A stretch of DNA of 64,000 nt from Antarcticimicrobium luteum (GTDB lineage: Bacteria > Pseudomonadota > Alphaproteobacteria > Rhodobacterales > Rhodobacteraceae), in contig NZ_SMUV01000065.1 in the NCBI RefSeq assembly GCF_004358185.1, positions 62,001-126,000 on the forward strand, written 5' to 3'. This document shows positions 1-9,343 of this stretch, piece after piece. Position 1 is the first letter of the stretch, and every line of letters begins with the position of its first letter. The notes beneath the pieces were generated by a model that was not told where the DNA came from, did not search any database, and saw nothing but the letters and a program-made list of their open reading frames with translations. A program made the position numbers and the translations under genes.

Positions 1-1
1 G

Positions 2-775
2 GAGATCGCCGGCGCGCTGCAGCTGGGCCATTCCGAGGGCGTGGTCGAGAAAGAGGACCGCGACCGCATCCTCGGCGCGCTCGACCTCAGCGACCGCACC
101 GTCGAGGAGATCATGCTGCACCGCTCGGGCATCGAGATGATCGACGCAGCCGCCGATCCCCGTGACATCTTTGCGCAATGCGTGAACAGCCCCCATACCC
201 GGCTGCCGGTGTTCCGCGACGAACCCGAGAACATCATCGGCGTGATCCACGCCAAGGATCTGCTGCGCGCGATCTATACCCACATCGGCGGCGCGGCGGG
301 CGATGTCGACACCCTCAGCGGGTTTCAGGTCACCGACATGGCCAAGCCGCCCTATTTCGTGCCCGAGACCACCACGCTGGACGACCAGATGCGGCAGTTC
401 CTGCATCAGCGCACCCATTTCGCGCTGGTGGTGGACGAATACGGCTCGCTTCAGGGGCTGATCACGCTGGAGGACATCCTCGAAGAGATCGTCGGCGAGA
501 TCACCGACGAATTCGACATCGACGGCGATCACCCGGTGCGCAAGACCGAGGATGGCCATTTTCTGATCGACGGCGCGATGACGATCCGCGATCTCAACCG
601 CGCCACCGACTGGTCGCTGCCCGATGAAGAGGCCAATACCGTCGCCGGGCTGGTGATCCATGAGGCGCAGATGATCCCCACCGTCGGGCAGGTGTTTTCC
701 TTTCACGACTTCCGCTTCGAGGTCATCGGGCGCGAAGGCAACCGGGTCACAAAGCTGAAGATCCGACCGCTATGA
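2..775 (+). CDS. CorC/HlyC-type CBS-domain protein (5' end outside window)
   Basis: The reading frame is open from base 2 and 257 residues are visible, so the N-terminus lies outside the window. The visible part holds two CBS motifs (around IGVIHAKDLL and LQGLITLEDILEEIVGEI) followed by a C-terminal transporter-associated CorC_HlyC domain ending in KLKIRPL. This CBS-CBS-CorC_HlyC order is that of the hemolysin C / CorC proteins linked to magnesium and cobalt efflux. No membrane DUF21 domain is visible, but it could precede the window. The stop overlaps the start of the next gene in an ATGA, so the two are probably translationally coupled. Confidence 0.85.
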   Translation, partial: EIAGALQLGHSEGVVEKEDRDRILGALDLSDRTVEEIMLHRSGIEMIDAAADPRDIFAQCVNSPHTRLPVFRDEPENIIGVIHAKDLLRAIYTHIGGAAGDVDTLSGFQVTDMAKPPYFVPETTTLDDQMRQFLHQRTHFALVVDEYGSLQGLITLEDILEEIVGEITDEFDIDGDHPVRKTEDGHFLIDGAMTIRDLNRATDWSLPDEEANTVAGLVIHEAQMIPTVGQVFSFHDFRFEVIGREGNRVTKLKIRPL

Positions 776-2406
776 CCCGCCTCTGGGGCGCCGCCTACGA
801 CTGGTTCGACGCGGTCGTTCTGGAACTGGGGCGCGAGATGCGCTGGTCCTTCCTGCCGCCGCTGATGGTCTATTTCGCCTATGGCGCCTCGGGGCTGACC
901 TCGGTGGTGGGCACCTTTTTCGTCAAGGACTACCTCGATGTCTCCGCCGCCTTTCTGGCCGGGCTGGGGTTCTGGGTCGGGCTGCCCTGGGCGCTGAAGA
1001 TGCCGATGGGGCATCTGGTCGATCTGATGTGGCGCTGGAAATGGGTGCTGGTGTTCATTGGCGCCGGGCTGATCGCGGCCAGTTTTCTGATCATGTTCGG
1101 GCTGGCCACCGGGGTGTCCTGGATGGCGGAGATGATGCCGGTCACCGCCTGGTTCGTGCTCGCCGCGCTGTTGTCGCCCTGCGGTTACGTGGTGCAGGAC
1201 GCGGTGGCCGACGCGCTCTCGGTCGAGGCGGTGCCAAAGGTGGACGCGGCCGGCGCGCCGCTTGACGAGGACACCCGCCGTGCGATGCACACCACGATGC
1301 AGACGCTGGGGCGGGTGGCGCTGATCGGCGCGCTCTCGGCGGTCGCCGCGCTCAACATCACGCTGTTTTCCGGGATGGACGCGCTGCCCGAGGCGGCCAA
1401 GGGCGCGGTCTATGGCCGGATCTATCTGATCGGGCTGGCGATCCCGGTGATCTCGGTCTCCGGCGTGCTGCTGGCGATGGTGCAGCAGCGCCGCCAGATC
1501 GCCGCGCTGGTGGCCTGCGGCCTGTCCCGCGCCAGTGCCGAGGCGCATTTCGTCCCCGAGGGCGGCGCGGTCAAACCCAACTGGTCCTATTTCATCGGCG
1601 GCGGTGCCTTTGTCGCCCTGTCGGTGACGCTGGGGCTGTCCGATCTGCCCTATTCGCAGGAGGTCATCTTTGCCGGATCGATGGCCATCGTGCTCTTTCT
1701 CATGCGCCAGATCATCGCCGCGCTGGAGCCGGCCAAGGCGCGCGCGCTGGTCGGCACGGCGATCATCATCTTCATCTTCCGCGCGACGCCGCTGCCCGGG
1801 GCCGGAGCCACCTGGTTCACCATCGACGAGTTGGGGTTCGATCAGCAGTTCCTGGCCGTCCTCTCGCTGATCACCTCGGTGCTGACGCTGGTCGGGATGT
1901 TCGTGCTGCGCCCGCTGATGGCCAATCACAGCATCGTCTATATCGTGGTGCTGCTGACGGTTGCGGCCGGGCTGCTGTCACTGCCCAACATCGGCCTTTT
2001 CTATGGCATCCAGGACTGGACCGCGCCGCTGACCGGCGGCATCGTCGATGCCCGGTTCATCGCCATCCTGGATACCGCGATCGAAAGCCCGCTGGGCCAG
2101 ATCGCCATGATCCCGATGCTGGCCTGGATCGCCCGCAACGCGCCCGATAATCTCAAGGCGACCTTCTTTGCCGTCATGGCCTCTTTCACCAATCTGGCGC
2201 TCTCGGCCAGCAGCCTTGGCACCAGATACCTCAACCAGATCTTCAGCATCACGCGCGAAGTGACCGGCCCGGACGGCGCAGTCGCGACGCCGGCCGATTA
2301 TTCGCAACTGGGCCTGCTGCTGATCATCGTCGCGGTGATCGGCCTCGCCGGTCCGCTGGTGGCCGTGCTGCTGGTGCAACGCTCCAGCCTGCGCACGCCG
2401 GACTGA
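772..2406 (+). CDS. MFS / folate-biopterin (BT1)-like membrane transporter
   Basis: A 544-residue polytopic membrane protein with about 12 hydrophobic segments. An early motif (LGFWVGLPWALKMPMGHLVD) resembles the first loop of the BT1/folate-biopterin branch of the major facilitator superfamily, where a Pro-Trp-x-x-Lys-Pro-type signature precedes a conserved Asp. A central hydrophilic stretch (about residues 240-265) could be the loop between the two six-helix halves. The ATG overlaps the stop of the upstream CBS gene by 4 bases. Transporter is secure from the topology; the BT1 assignment is by resemblance, and the substrate is unknown. Confidence 0.6.
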   Translation: MTRLWGAAYDWFDAVVLELGREMRWSFLPPLMVYFAYGASGLTSVVGTFFVKDYLDVSAAFLAGLGFWVGLPWALKMPMGHLVDLMWRWKWVLVFIGAGLIAASFLIMFGLATGVSWMAEMMPVTAWFVLAALLSPCGYVVQDAVADALSVEAVPKVDAAGAPLDEDTRRAMHTTMQTLGRVALIGALSAVAALNITLFSGMDALPEAAKGAVYGRIYLIGLAIPVISVSGVLLAMVQQRRQIAALVACGLSRASAEAHFVPEGGAVKPNWSYFIGGGAFVALSVTLGLSDLPYSQEVIFAGSMAIVLFLMRQIIAALEPAKARALVGTAIIIFIFRATPLPGAGATWFTIDELGFDQQFLAVLSLITSVLTLVGMFVLRPLMANHSIVYIVVLLTVAAGLLSLPNIGLFYGIQDWTAPLTGGIVDARFIAILDTAIESPLGQIAMIPMLAWIARNAPDNLKATFFAVMASFTNLALSASSLGTRYLNQIFSITREVTGPDGAVATPADYSQLGLLLIIVAVIGLAGPLVAVLLVQRSSLRTPD

Positions 2407-2432
2407 CACCGGACTGGGGTGCGGCCCCTGTC

Positions 2433-4853
2433 TCAGGCCCTGAGCCGCGCGCCGGCCGGATCGAACGGTGGCTCGGCCAGGATCCGCGCGCGGTGCGGAC
2501 GGCCCAGCACCATCACCTCCACCGCGTCACCCGGTCCGGCCCCCCTGACATAGCCCAGCGCCAGCGATTGCCCCACGCTGTAGCCATAGGCGCCCGAGGT
2601 GACACGCCCGATCCCGACGCCACCGCGAAAGATCGGTTCGCCGCCGGTGGCATCGGCATCCGAGGCGGCGACGTCCGCCTCTTCCAGGGCCAGCAGCACC
2701 AGCTGCTCGCGCGCCGGGTTGGCCAGCGTCGTCTCGACCGCCCCCTTGTTCAGGAACTCCTTGTCGAGCTTCACCAACCGCTCGAGGCCAACCTCCTGCG
2801 GCCAGTATTCCGGGCTGTATTCCCGCCCCCAGGAGCCATAACCCTTTTCAATCCGCAGGCTCATCAGCGCCCGGCTGCCCACCGGACCGGCGCCGACCGC
2901 GCGCCCCGCCTCGATCAGCGCGGAGTAAAGCCGCGCCTGATCCTCTGCCGCGCAATGCAACTCCCAGCCCAGATCGCCGGTGAAGGAGACCCGCAGCGCC
3001 AGGCAGTCGACGCCGGCCAGTTCAATCCGGCGGCTGGCCATGAACGGAAAATCCGCCGTCGCCAGCGAGGCATTGGTCAGCCGTTGCAGCATCTCGCGCG
3101 ACCTCGGCCCGGCCACGTTGAAGCCGCAGATCGCCTCGGTCTTGGTTTCAAAAACCGTCCCCCCAGGCAGCGGCAGCGCCTTGAAGAACCGCTGGTGATA
3201 GCCCTCGGCCATGCCCGAACCGATGATCCAGAACTCGGCGTCGCCCAGCCGTGTGACGGTGAAATCCCCGGCAATTCCGCCCCGCTTGCCGATCAGCGGC
3301 GTCAGACAGGAGCGACCCACCGCTTTCGGCATCCGGTTGGCGAAGAGCGCGTTGAGCCAATCCTCGGCCCCTGCCCCCGCCACCCGGTATTTGGCAAAGT
3401 TGGAGATATCGATGATCCCCGCCCGGTCGCGCAGCATCTTGCATTCCTCGCCGACCGGGCCCCACCAGTTCTGGCGGGTAAAGCCGTTGGTGTCCTCCGT
3501 CCCCGGCGTCTCGGCGAACCACAACGGATGTTCCCAGCCGGAGTTGAGCCCGAACACCGCGCCCATCCCCTTTTGCATCCCGTAAACCGGCCGTGTGCGC
3601 GCGGGGCGTCCCGCCGCGCGCTCCTCGTTGGGGAAGTGGATCGAGAACCGGTGCGCATAGGCATCCTGCACCCGCGCCTTGGTGAACCCCTTGTCGGCCC
3701 AACCGCCGAACCGGGCCACGTCCCAGGCGAACATGTCATACCGGGTCTCGCCCTCGACGATCCATTGCGCCGCCATCAGCCCCATGCCGCCCGACTGGCT
3801 GAACCCCGGGATGATGCCATTGCAACAAAAATACCCCGTCAGCTCCGGCACCGGGCCGAACAGCACATTGGCATCCGGCGACCAGATCATCGGCCCGTTG
3901 ATCACCCGCTTGATCCCGGCGCGGCCCACCACCGGCACCCGGTCGATGGCGCGCATCATGTTTTCCTCGATCCGCTCCAGATCGTCGGGAAAGAGGTCAT
4001 GGGCGAAATCCAGCGGTGTGCCCTCCTCGGCCCAGAACCGCATGTCGCGCTCATAGGCGCCGACCAGAAGCCCCTGCCCCTCCTGCCGGAGGTAGTATTC
4101 GCCGTCGCGGTCGGCGACCGAGGGAAGGCGCCGATCCAACGCGGCGATCTCCGGGATGGTTTCGGTGACGAAATACTGATGCTCGGTCGGTTGCAGCGGC
4201 AGGGTCAGCCCGGCCAGCGCCGCCACCTCGCGGCCCCAGAGGCCGGCGGCGTTGATCACCCAGTCTGTGCGGATATCGCCCTTGGGTGTACGGACGATCC
4301 ACGTCCCGTCCGGCTGCGCCTCCGTCGCCGTAACCGGGGTGAAGCGATGGATTTCGGCCCCCCGCGCCCGGGCGCCGGCAGCATAGGCGGCGGTCACCCC
4401 CGACGGATCGACATTGCCGCCGTCCGGCTCCCACATGATGCAGCGGATGCCGGTGAAATCGACCAGCGGATGCAAACGCTCTGCCTCGTCGCGGCTGACC
4501 TCGTGGAAATTCATGCCGTAAAGCTTGGCCTTGGCCGCCTGCAGCCTGAGCTGATGCTCCCGCGCCTCGGTCTGGGCGAGGTACAGCGATCCCGGCTGGA
4601 ACACGCCGCATCCCTGCCCGGTCTCCGCCTCCAGCTCCTTGTAGAGGGTCATGGTGTAATGCTGGATGCGGCTGATGTTGGTGTTGTCATGGAGCCCGTG
4701 GATGTTCGCGGCAGCGTGCCAGGTCGAGCCGGAGGTCAGTTCGTCCCGCTCCAGCAGGACCACATCGGTCCAGCCCAGCTTGGTCAGATGGTAGAGGATC
4801 GAGCATCCGATAACGCCACCGCCGATCACGACGGCCTGTGCGTGGCTACGCAT
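2433..4853 (-). CDS. FAD-dependent oxidoreductase with GcvT domain (dimethylglycine/sarcosine dehydrogenase-like)
   Basis: 806 residues. The N-terminal DAO domain opens with a Rossmann motif (IGGGVIG, residues 10-16), and STWHAA places His46 where dimethylglycine dehydrogenases bind FAD covalently. An FAO_M-like linker (about 375-430) leads to a folate-binding GcvT domain and GcvT C-terminal domain (about 440-800). Family members oxidatively demethylate N-methyl amines such as dimethylglycine or sarcosine and pass the C1 unit to tetrahydrofolate. It is a paralogue of the plus-strand gene at 6186. A perfect palindrome lies 70-88 bases upstream of the start (4923-4941). The exact substrate cannot be read from sequence. 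Confidence 0.85.
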   Translation of the reverse strand: MRSHAQAVVIGGGVIGCSILYHLTKLGWTDVVLLERDELTSGSTWHAAANIHGLHDNTNISRIQHYTMTLYKELEAETGQGCGVFQPGSLYLAQTEAREHQLRLQAAKAKLYGMNFHEVSRDEAERLHPLVDFTGIRCIMWEPDGGNVDPSGVTAAYAAGARARGAEIHRFTPVTATEAQPDGTWIVRTPKGDIRTDWVINAAGLWGREVAALAGLTLPLQPTEHQYFVTETIPEIAALDRRLPSVADRDGEYYLRQEGQGLLVGAYERDMRFWAEEGTPLDFAHDLFPDDLERIEENMMRAIDRVPVVGRAGIKRVINGPMIWSPDANVLFGPVPELTGYFCCNGIIPGFSQSGGMGLMAAQWIVEGETRYDMFAWDVARFGGWADKGFTKARVQDAYAHRFSIHFPNEERAAGRPARTRPVYGMQKGMGAVFGLNSGWEHPLWFAETPGTEDTNGFTRQNWWGPVGEECKMLRDRAGIIDISNFAKYRVAGAGAEDWLNALFANRMPKAVGRSCLTPLIGKRGGIAGDFTVTRLGDAEFWIIGSGMAEGYHQRFFKALPLPGGTVFETKTEAICGFNVAGPRSREMLQRLTNASLATADFPFMASRRIELAGVDCLALRVSFTGDLGWELHCAAEDQARLYSALIEAGRAVGAGPVGSRALMSLRIEKGYGSWGREYSPEYWPQEVGLERLVKLDKEFLNKGAVETTLANPAREQLVLLALEEADVAASDADATGGEPIFRGGVGIGRVTSGAYGYSVGQSLALGYVRGAGPGDAVEVMVLGRPHRARILAEPPFDPAGARLRA

Positions 4854-4922
4854 TGACGGGCTCCCTGGCCGGTTTCTCTATCGGTCACCCTGCCCATGCC
4901 GATGCGGAAGGAATTGCCGGTT

Positions 4923-4941
4923 TGCGACGAAAATCGTCGCA
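4923..4941. promoter_or_regulatory. perfect 8-bp inverted repeat upstream of the FAD/GcvT gene
   Basis: TGCGACGA-AAA-TCGTCGCA is a perfect inverted repeat with 8-bp arms and a 3-base centre. It sits between two minus-strand genes, 70-88 bases before the start of the FAD oxidoreductase. The sequence after it on the minus strand is not a U-run, which argues against an intrinsic terminator and for an operator for a dimeric regulator. The regulator is unknown. Confidence 0.45.
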
Positions 4942-4962
4942 TTTCTGCCCATCGGGTCCCGG

Positions 4963-5910
4963 TCAGACGCCCCGTCCACCGACCGTCAGGGTCGGCATAT
5001 CGACCCGGTGATCGTAGCCCAGCGTGTAATTCGGCGGCACCGGCTCATCGGGATCGGGCGGTTCGGTGGTATCGTCGAGCCAACCTTCCAAGAGTTCTTC
5101 GCCCAGGTCGATCCTGCCCAAGAGGCGAACACCGTCCAGCGCATCAAAGGGCAACTCGGAGTCATCAATGCCGCTGAAGAAAAAATAGTCTTCCTGCGAG
5201 CGCAACCCCTCCGGAAGGCTTTTCCCTTCTGGCACGTAAAGCACCCTTCCCGAAAAGCTTTCCAGCTGGGCGCCACTGGACGCCGTCCCGCCTATGTAAG
5301 TTGTTACCTCGTCCTCCACCACATGAACCGATCCTCCGGCCCCGTCCGGCAGTTCGATGTCAAGACTGTCGCCCGATCCAAGGCGCGCCTGGAAAATCGG
5401 GATGTCGCCGTCGGAAACGTCAACACCTTTACCTCCGGACAGATACTCGAACACCGACAGTTGCGGCGCGGCATCCAGATCGTCCTGCGACACGGACACC
5501 GTCAGCAGATCGCCCTCTTCGCCCTCGATGTCGTCCCCGGTCTCCTCATCCTCGCTGCGCAGGTCGACCATGTCCCCCATCCCGGCCTCGACCACATCGT
5601 CGCCCCCGCCGCCATCGATCAGCTGATAGGTATCGTCGGAGGTATTCGTCTCGATCAGCTCGTCCGCGCTGCTGCCGGCATAACCGGACAGGTCGGACCC
5701 GGGAAAGGCGCTGTCGTCGATCTCTTCCGGCACGATCAGCTCGGGCTCGCTTCCGAGTTCAGTCACCCGGATCTCGTCACCGTCCCAGGTTTCGCCGTCA
5801 CCGCCGCCGTCCCCCGCCGGATCAGGCGCCGCGTCATCGTCCATGACCCCGGACAAGGCGAGCAATGCCCCCCCGGCCATCAGCAACGCAAAAAAGCCCA
5901 CCATGACCAT
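4963..5910 (-). CDS. acidic, membrane-anchored hypothetical protein
   Basis: 315 residues. One hydrophobic segment at residues 3-22 (FFALLMAGGALLALSGV) is followed by an extremely Asp/Glu/Gly-rich tail. A short stretch near residue 100 (DGGGGDDVVEAGMGD) looks like one degenerate RTX calcium-binding nonapeptide. The tail should be extracytoplasmic if the segment acts as a signal anchor. A strong ribosome site (AGGAGGGGG) lies so close to the first ATG that the second ATG at 5904 (MVGFF) may be the true start. I do not recognise a family. It lies upstream of, and on the same strand as, the FAD/GcvT gene, 109 bases apart. Confidence 0.65.
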   Translation of the reverse strand: MVMVGFFALLMAGGALLALSGVMDDDAAPDPAGDGGGDGETWDGDEIRVTELGSEPELIVPEEIDDSAFPGSDLSGYAGSSADELIETNTSDDTYQLIDGGGGDDVVEAGMGDMVDLRSEDEETGDDIEGEEGDLLTVSVSQDDLDAAPQLSVFEYLSGGKGVDVSDGDIPIFQARLGSGDSLDIELPDGAGGSVHVVEDEVTTYIGGTASSGAQLESFSGRVLYVPEGKSLPEGLRSQEDYFFFSGIDDSELPFDALDGVRLLGRIDLGEELLEGWLDDTTEPPDPDEPVPPNYTLGYDHRVDMPTLTVGGRGV

Positions 5911-6185
5911 CCCCCTCCTGGAAACCCGAAAAAATCGGAACCGATCAATCGCTGAACAATCTTACCGAGCACGCGGGGCCAGTCAACCATCAGGGGTTGA
6001 AACCCGCCACCTGTCCAATCAGCCGATCGCCCGGGTTCCAGCGGCGAGGCCCGGTGGAACAGCCCCCGACAAGCAGCGTGCCACGCGCCGACCCCTGTCC
6101 CGCCAGCGACAGTTCCCGTCGCTTTCCGGCAAGCGGCCCCTGCCGACCGGCCACAGGCTGACGACAACGCAACAAGGAGGCCCCC

Positions 6186-8594
6186 ATGAAACCCACAACC
6201 CGTGTCGCGGTGATCGGCGGCGGCGTCGTCGGCTGTTCGGTGCTCTATCACCTGACCAAGCTGGGCTGGTCCGACGTGATGCTGCTGGAACGCTCGGAGC
6301 TGACCTCGGGCTCCACCTGGCACGCGGCGGGCGGGTTTCATACCCTCAACGGCGACACCAACATGGCGGCGCTGCAGGGCTATACCATCCGCCTTTACAA
6401 GGAGCTGGAGGAGATCACCGGCATGTCCTGCGGGCTGCACCATGTCGGCGGCGTGACGCTGGCCGACAACCGCGACCGCTTCGACATGCTGCTGGCGGAA
6501 CGGGCCAAGCACCGGTTCATGGGGCTGGAGACCGCGATCGTCGGCCCCGAGGAGATCGCGAAAATCGCACCGATCACCAATCTCGACGGCATCATCGGCG
6601 CGCTTTACGACCCGCTCGACGGGCACCTGGACCCCTCGGGCACGACGCACGCCTATGCCAAGGCCGCGCGGATGGGCGGCGCCACGATCGAGACCCATTG
6701 CATGGTGAAGGAGACCAACCAGCGCCCGGACGGCAGCTGGGACGTGGTCACCGACAAGGGCACGGTCCATGCGGAACATGTGGTCAACGCCGGCGGCCTC
6801 TGGGCGCGCGAGGTGGCGGCGATGGCGGGCGTCTATGCCCCGCTGCACCCGATGGAGCATCAGTACATCGTCACCGACGACATCCCCGAGATTTACGAAC
6901 GCGATCAGGAACACCCGCATGTGATGGATCCGGCCGGCGAAAGCTATCTGCGGCAGGAGGGGCGCGGACTGTGCATCGGCTTTTATGAGCAGCCCTGCAA
7001 GCCCTGGGCGGTCGACGGCACGCCCTGGAGCTTTGGCCACGAACTCCTGCCGGATGACTTTGAAAAGATCTCGGAAAGCATTGAATTTGCGTACAAACGC
7101 TTTCCCGTTCTCGAACGCGCCGGGGTCAAGTCCGTGATCCACGGCCCGTTCACCTTTGCCCCCGACGGCAACCCGCTGGTCGGCCCGGTGCCGGGCCTGC
7201 GCAACTATTGGTCCGCCTGCGGGGTGATGGCGGGGTTCAGCCAGGGCGGCGGTGTCGGCCTCATGCTGGCGCAATGGATGATCGAGGGCGAGCCGGAGCG
7301 CGACGTGACGGCGATGGATGTCGCCCGCTTTGGCGACTGGATCGGCCCCGGTTACACCCGCCCGAAAGTCATTGAAAACTATCAGAAACGTTTCTCGGTC
7401 TCCTATCCCAACGAAGAGCTTCCGGCGGCCCGGCCCAACCGCACCACGCCGATGTACGACATTTTCTCGGGCATGGGGGCCGTGTGGGGCCAGCAATATG
7501 GGCTGGAGGTGGTCAACTACTTCGCCCGGGAAAATGAGCCGCGGTACGAGACCCCGTCCTTCCGCCGCTCCAACGCCTTTGACGCCACCGCACGAGAGGT
7601 GATGACTGTACGCGAAGCCGTTGGAATCAATGAACTTCAAAACTTTGGGAAATATCGTGTCACGGGGCCGGCAGCCCGCGCCTGGCTCGACCGCATCATG
7701 GCCGGACGCCTGCCGCAGCCCGGGCGGCTGTCGCTGTCCCCGATGCTGTCCCCGCGCGGCAGGCTGATCGGCGATTTCACTATTTCCTGCCTCGACGAGG
7801 CGAGCTTTCAGCTCACCGCCTCCTATGGCGCGCAAGCCTATCACATGCGCTGGTTTCTGAAACATCAGGAGGATGGCGTAACCATCGAAAATATCAGCGA
7901 TAATCTGAACGGGTTTCAGATCTCCGGACCGAAGGCCCGCACGCTTCTGGCCGATTGCACCCGCGCCGATGTCGCGGACATGCGGTTCATGGACGTGCGG
8001 CGGATGACCGTTGGCATGACCGATTGCCTGGTGCAGCGGGTCAGCTATACCGGCGATCTGGGCTATGAGATCTATTGCGATCCCATGGCGCAGCGCCAGC
8101 TTTGGGACAGGCTGTTCGCCGCCGGTCAGGCGCATGGCATCGAACCCTTCGGGATGCGGGCGATGATGTCGCTCCGGCTCGACAAGTTTTTCGGCAGCTG
8201 GATGGCGGAGTATTCGCCCGACTACACCCCCGGCGAGACCGGGTTGGATCGCTTCATCTCCTTCAAGAAAGACATTGATTTTATTGGATGGTCCGCCGCT
8301 GATGCCGAACGCGCCACCGGCCCCGCCCGCCGTCTCGCCGCCTTCTTGGTCGCGGCGGAGGATGCCGATGTGAACGGGTACGAGCCGATCTGGCTCGACG
8401 GCGAGGTCCGGGGCTTCTGCACCTCCGGCGGCTATTCCCATTTCGCCGGGCAATCCGTTGCACTTGGCTTCCTGCCCACCGACCGGATCGCCGACGGGCT
8501 GGAGGTCGAGATCGAGATCCTCGGGGCCATGCGCAAGGCGCGGTTGGTCACCACCCCGCTTTTCGATCCGGACGGGGTGCGGATGCGCGGGTGA
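6186..8594 (+). CDS. FAD-dependent oxidoreductase with GcvT domain (dimethylglycine/sarcosine dehydrogenase-like)
   Basis: 802 residues with the same architecture as the minus-strand gene at 2433-4853: Rossmann motif IGGGVVG (10-16), putative flavinylated His46 in STWHAAGG, linker, then GcvT and GcvT C-terminal domains. A strong AAGGAGG ribosome site sits 5 bases before the ATG. The two proteins align throughout, including YHLTKLGW near the N-terminus and the SLRxxK..GSW motif late in the GcvT domain, so they are paralogues. The probable role is oxidative demethylation of a methylated amine or betaine-derived compound with folate as C1 acceptor; the substrate is unresolved. Confidence 0.85.
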   Translation: MKPTTRVAVIGGGVVGCSVLYHLTKLGWSDVMLLERSELTSGSTWHAAGGFHTLNGDTNMAALQGYTIRLYKELEEITGMSCGLHHVGGVTLADNRDRFDMLLAERAKHRFMGLETAIVGPEEIAKIAPITNLDGIIGALYDPLDGHLDPSGTTHAYAKAARMGGATIETHCMVKETNQRPDGSWDVVTDKGTVHAEHVVNAGGLWAREVAAMAGVYAPLHPMEHQYIVTDDIPEIYERDQEHPHVMDPAGESYLRQEGRGLCIGFYEQPCKPWAVDGTPWSFGHELLPDDFEKISESIEFAYKRFPVLERAGVKSVIHGPFTFAPDGNPLVGPVPGLRNYWSACGVMAGFSQGGGVGLMLAQWMIEGEPERDVTAMDVARFGDWIGPGYTRPKVIENYQKRFSVSYPNEELPAARPNRTTPMYDIFSGMGAVWGQQYGLEVVNYFARENEPRYETPSFRRSNAFDATAREVMTVREAVGINELQNFGKYRVTGPAARAWLDRIMAGRLPQPGRLSLSPMLSPRGRLIGDFTISCLDEASFQLTASYGAQAYHMRWFLKHQEDGVTIENISDNLNGFQISGPKARTLLADCTRADVADMRFMDVRRMTVGMTDCLVQRVSYTGDLGYEIYCDPMAQRQLWDRLFAAGQAHGIEPFGMRAMMSLRLDKFFGSWMAEYSPDYTPGETGLDRFISFKKDIDFIGWSAADAERATGPARRLAAFLVAAEDADVNGYEPIWLDGEVRGFCTSGGYSHFAGQSVALGFLPTDRIADGLEVEIEILGAMRKARLVTTPLFDPDGVRMRG

Positions 8595-8625
8595 CAGCCG
8601 CCGCCGCCCGCGCCATGATCGGCGC

Positions 8626-9237
8626 ATGACCGATCTGCCGATCCTGTTGCTCGCCGCCGGGCAATCAAGCCGCATGCGCGGGCGCGACAAGCTGATGGAG
8701 CCTGTCGGCGGCGTGCCGTTGTTGCGGCGCGCGGCCCGGCGCGCCTGTGCTGCCGGGATCGGCCCGGTGATCGCGGCGCTGCCGCCGGCGCCGCATCCGC
8801 GCCATGACGCGCTGGCGGGCCTGCCGGTCGTCCCGGTTCCGGTGCCGGACGCGGCCGAGGGGATCGCCGCAAGTCTGCGGCGCGCGCTGACCGCGCTGCC
8901 GCCCAAAGCGGAGGCGGCGATGATCCTGCTGGCCGATCTGCCCGAGCTGTCGACGGCCGATCTGCAAACCGTCGCCGGCGCGGTGGACCTGCGCTCCGGC
9001 GTCTTGGTCTGGCGTGGCGCCACGGCGGCGGGACAGCCCGGACATCCGGTCGTTGTCGCCCGGGCGCTGTTTGCCGAGTTGGCCGCGCTCACCGGCGACA
9101 GCGGCGCCCAGGTGGCCATCCGGCGTCACGCGGACCGCCTGATGCTGGTGCCGCTTCCGGGCCGCCACGCGCGGCTGGATCTGGACACCCCCGAAGACTG
9201 GGCCGCCTGGCGCGCGGCGCAGCGGTCGGAATGCTGA
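8626..9237 (+). CDS. MobA/MocA-like nucleotidyltransferase
   Basis: 203 residues. The N-terminus LLLAAGQSSRMRGRDKLMEPVGG is the nucleotide-binding signature of the NTP-transferase family (consensus LAAGxSxRMGxxK), and a later LLADLPELS matches the metal/NTP-binding Asp region of MobA/MocA proteins. These transfer GMP or CMP to molybdopterin, but the same fold serves in other pathways. I start at 8626, where homology begins, 31 bases after the previous stop. No molybdoenzyme gene is next to it, so the cofactor link is inference. A clear terminator follows. Confidence 0.8.
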   Translation: MTDLPILLLAAGQSSRMRGRDKLMEPVGGVPLLRRAARRACAAGIGPVIAALPPAPHPRHDALAGLPVVPVPVPDAAEGIAASLRRALTALPPKAEAAMILLADLPELSTADLQTVAGAVDLRSGVLVWRGATAAGQPGHPVVVARALFAELAALTGDSGAQVAIRRHADRLMLVPLPGRHARLDLDTPEDWAAWRAAQRSEC

Positions 9238-9249
9238 CCGCCAAACGAA

Positions 9250-9275
9250 AAAGGCAGGGCGCGAACCCTGCCTTT
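9250..9275 (+). terminator. intrinsic terminator after the nucleotidyltransferase
   Basis: AAAGGCAGGG and CCCTGCCTTT form a perfect 10-bp stem around a 6-base loop, flanked by A and T residues. It lies between converging genes (8626-9237 plus, 9344-11770 minus) and may serve both. Confidence 0.85.
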
Positions 9276-9343
9276 CCCCCGCGTGCGTGGCACGCCCTGC
9301 GTAGCTGCAATGACTGTCGCCGGGCCTCCCCCACCCCTGCGGA

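Noticed and set aside
703-1929. Long minus-strand open frame opposite the transporter gene
   Set aside because: It is antisense to a protein with clear membrane topology, and its translation is low-complexity (Arg/Gln/His/Asp-rich), typical of high-GC shadow frames.
2493-4856. 787-codon plus-strand frame opposite the FAD/GcvT gene
   Set aside because: The opposite strand has full domain structure; this translation has none and is rich in Arg, Pro and His.
5880-9119. 1079-codon minus-strand frame spanning 6-9 kb
   Set aside because: It covers a well-supported plus-strand oxidoreductase and nucleotidyltransferase and has no domain.
9282-9296. GCGTGC-GTG-GCACGC hairpin before the RTX/Hint stop
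   Set aside because: The short stem lacks a T-run; the stronger hairpin at 9250-9275 already explains termination.
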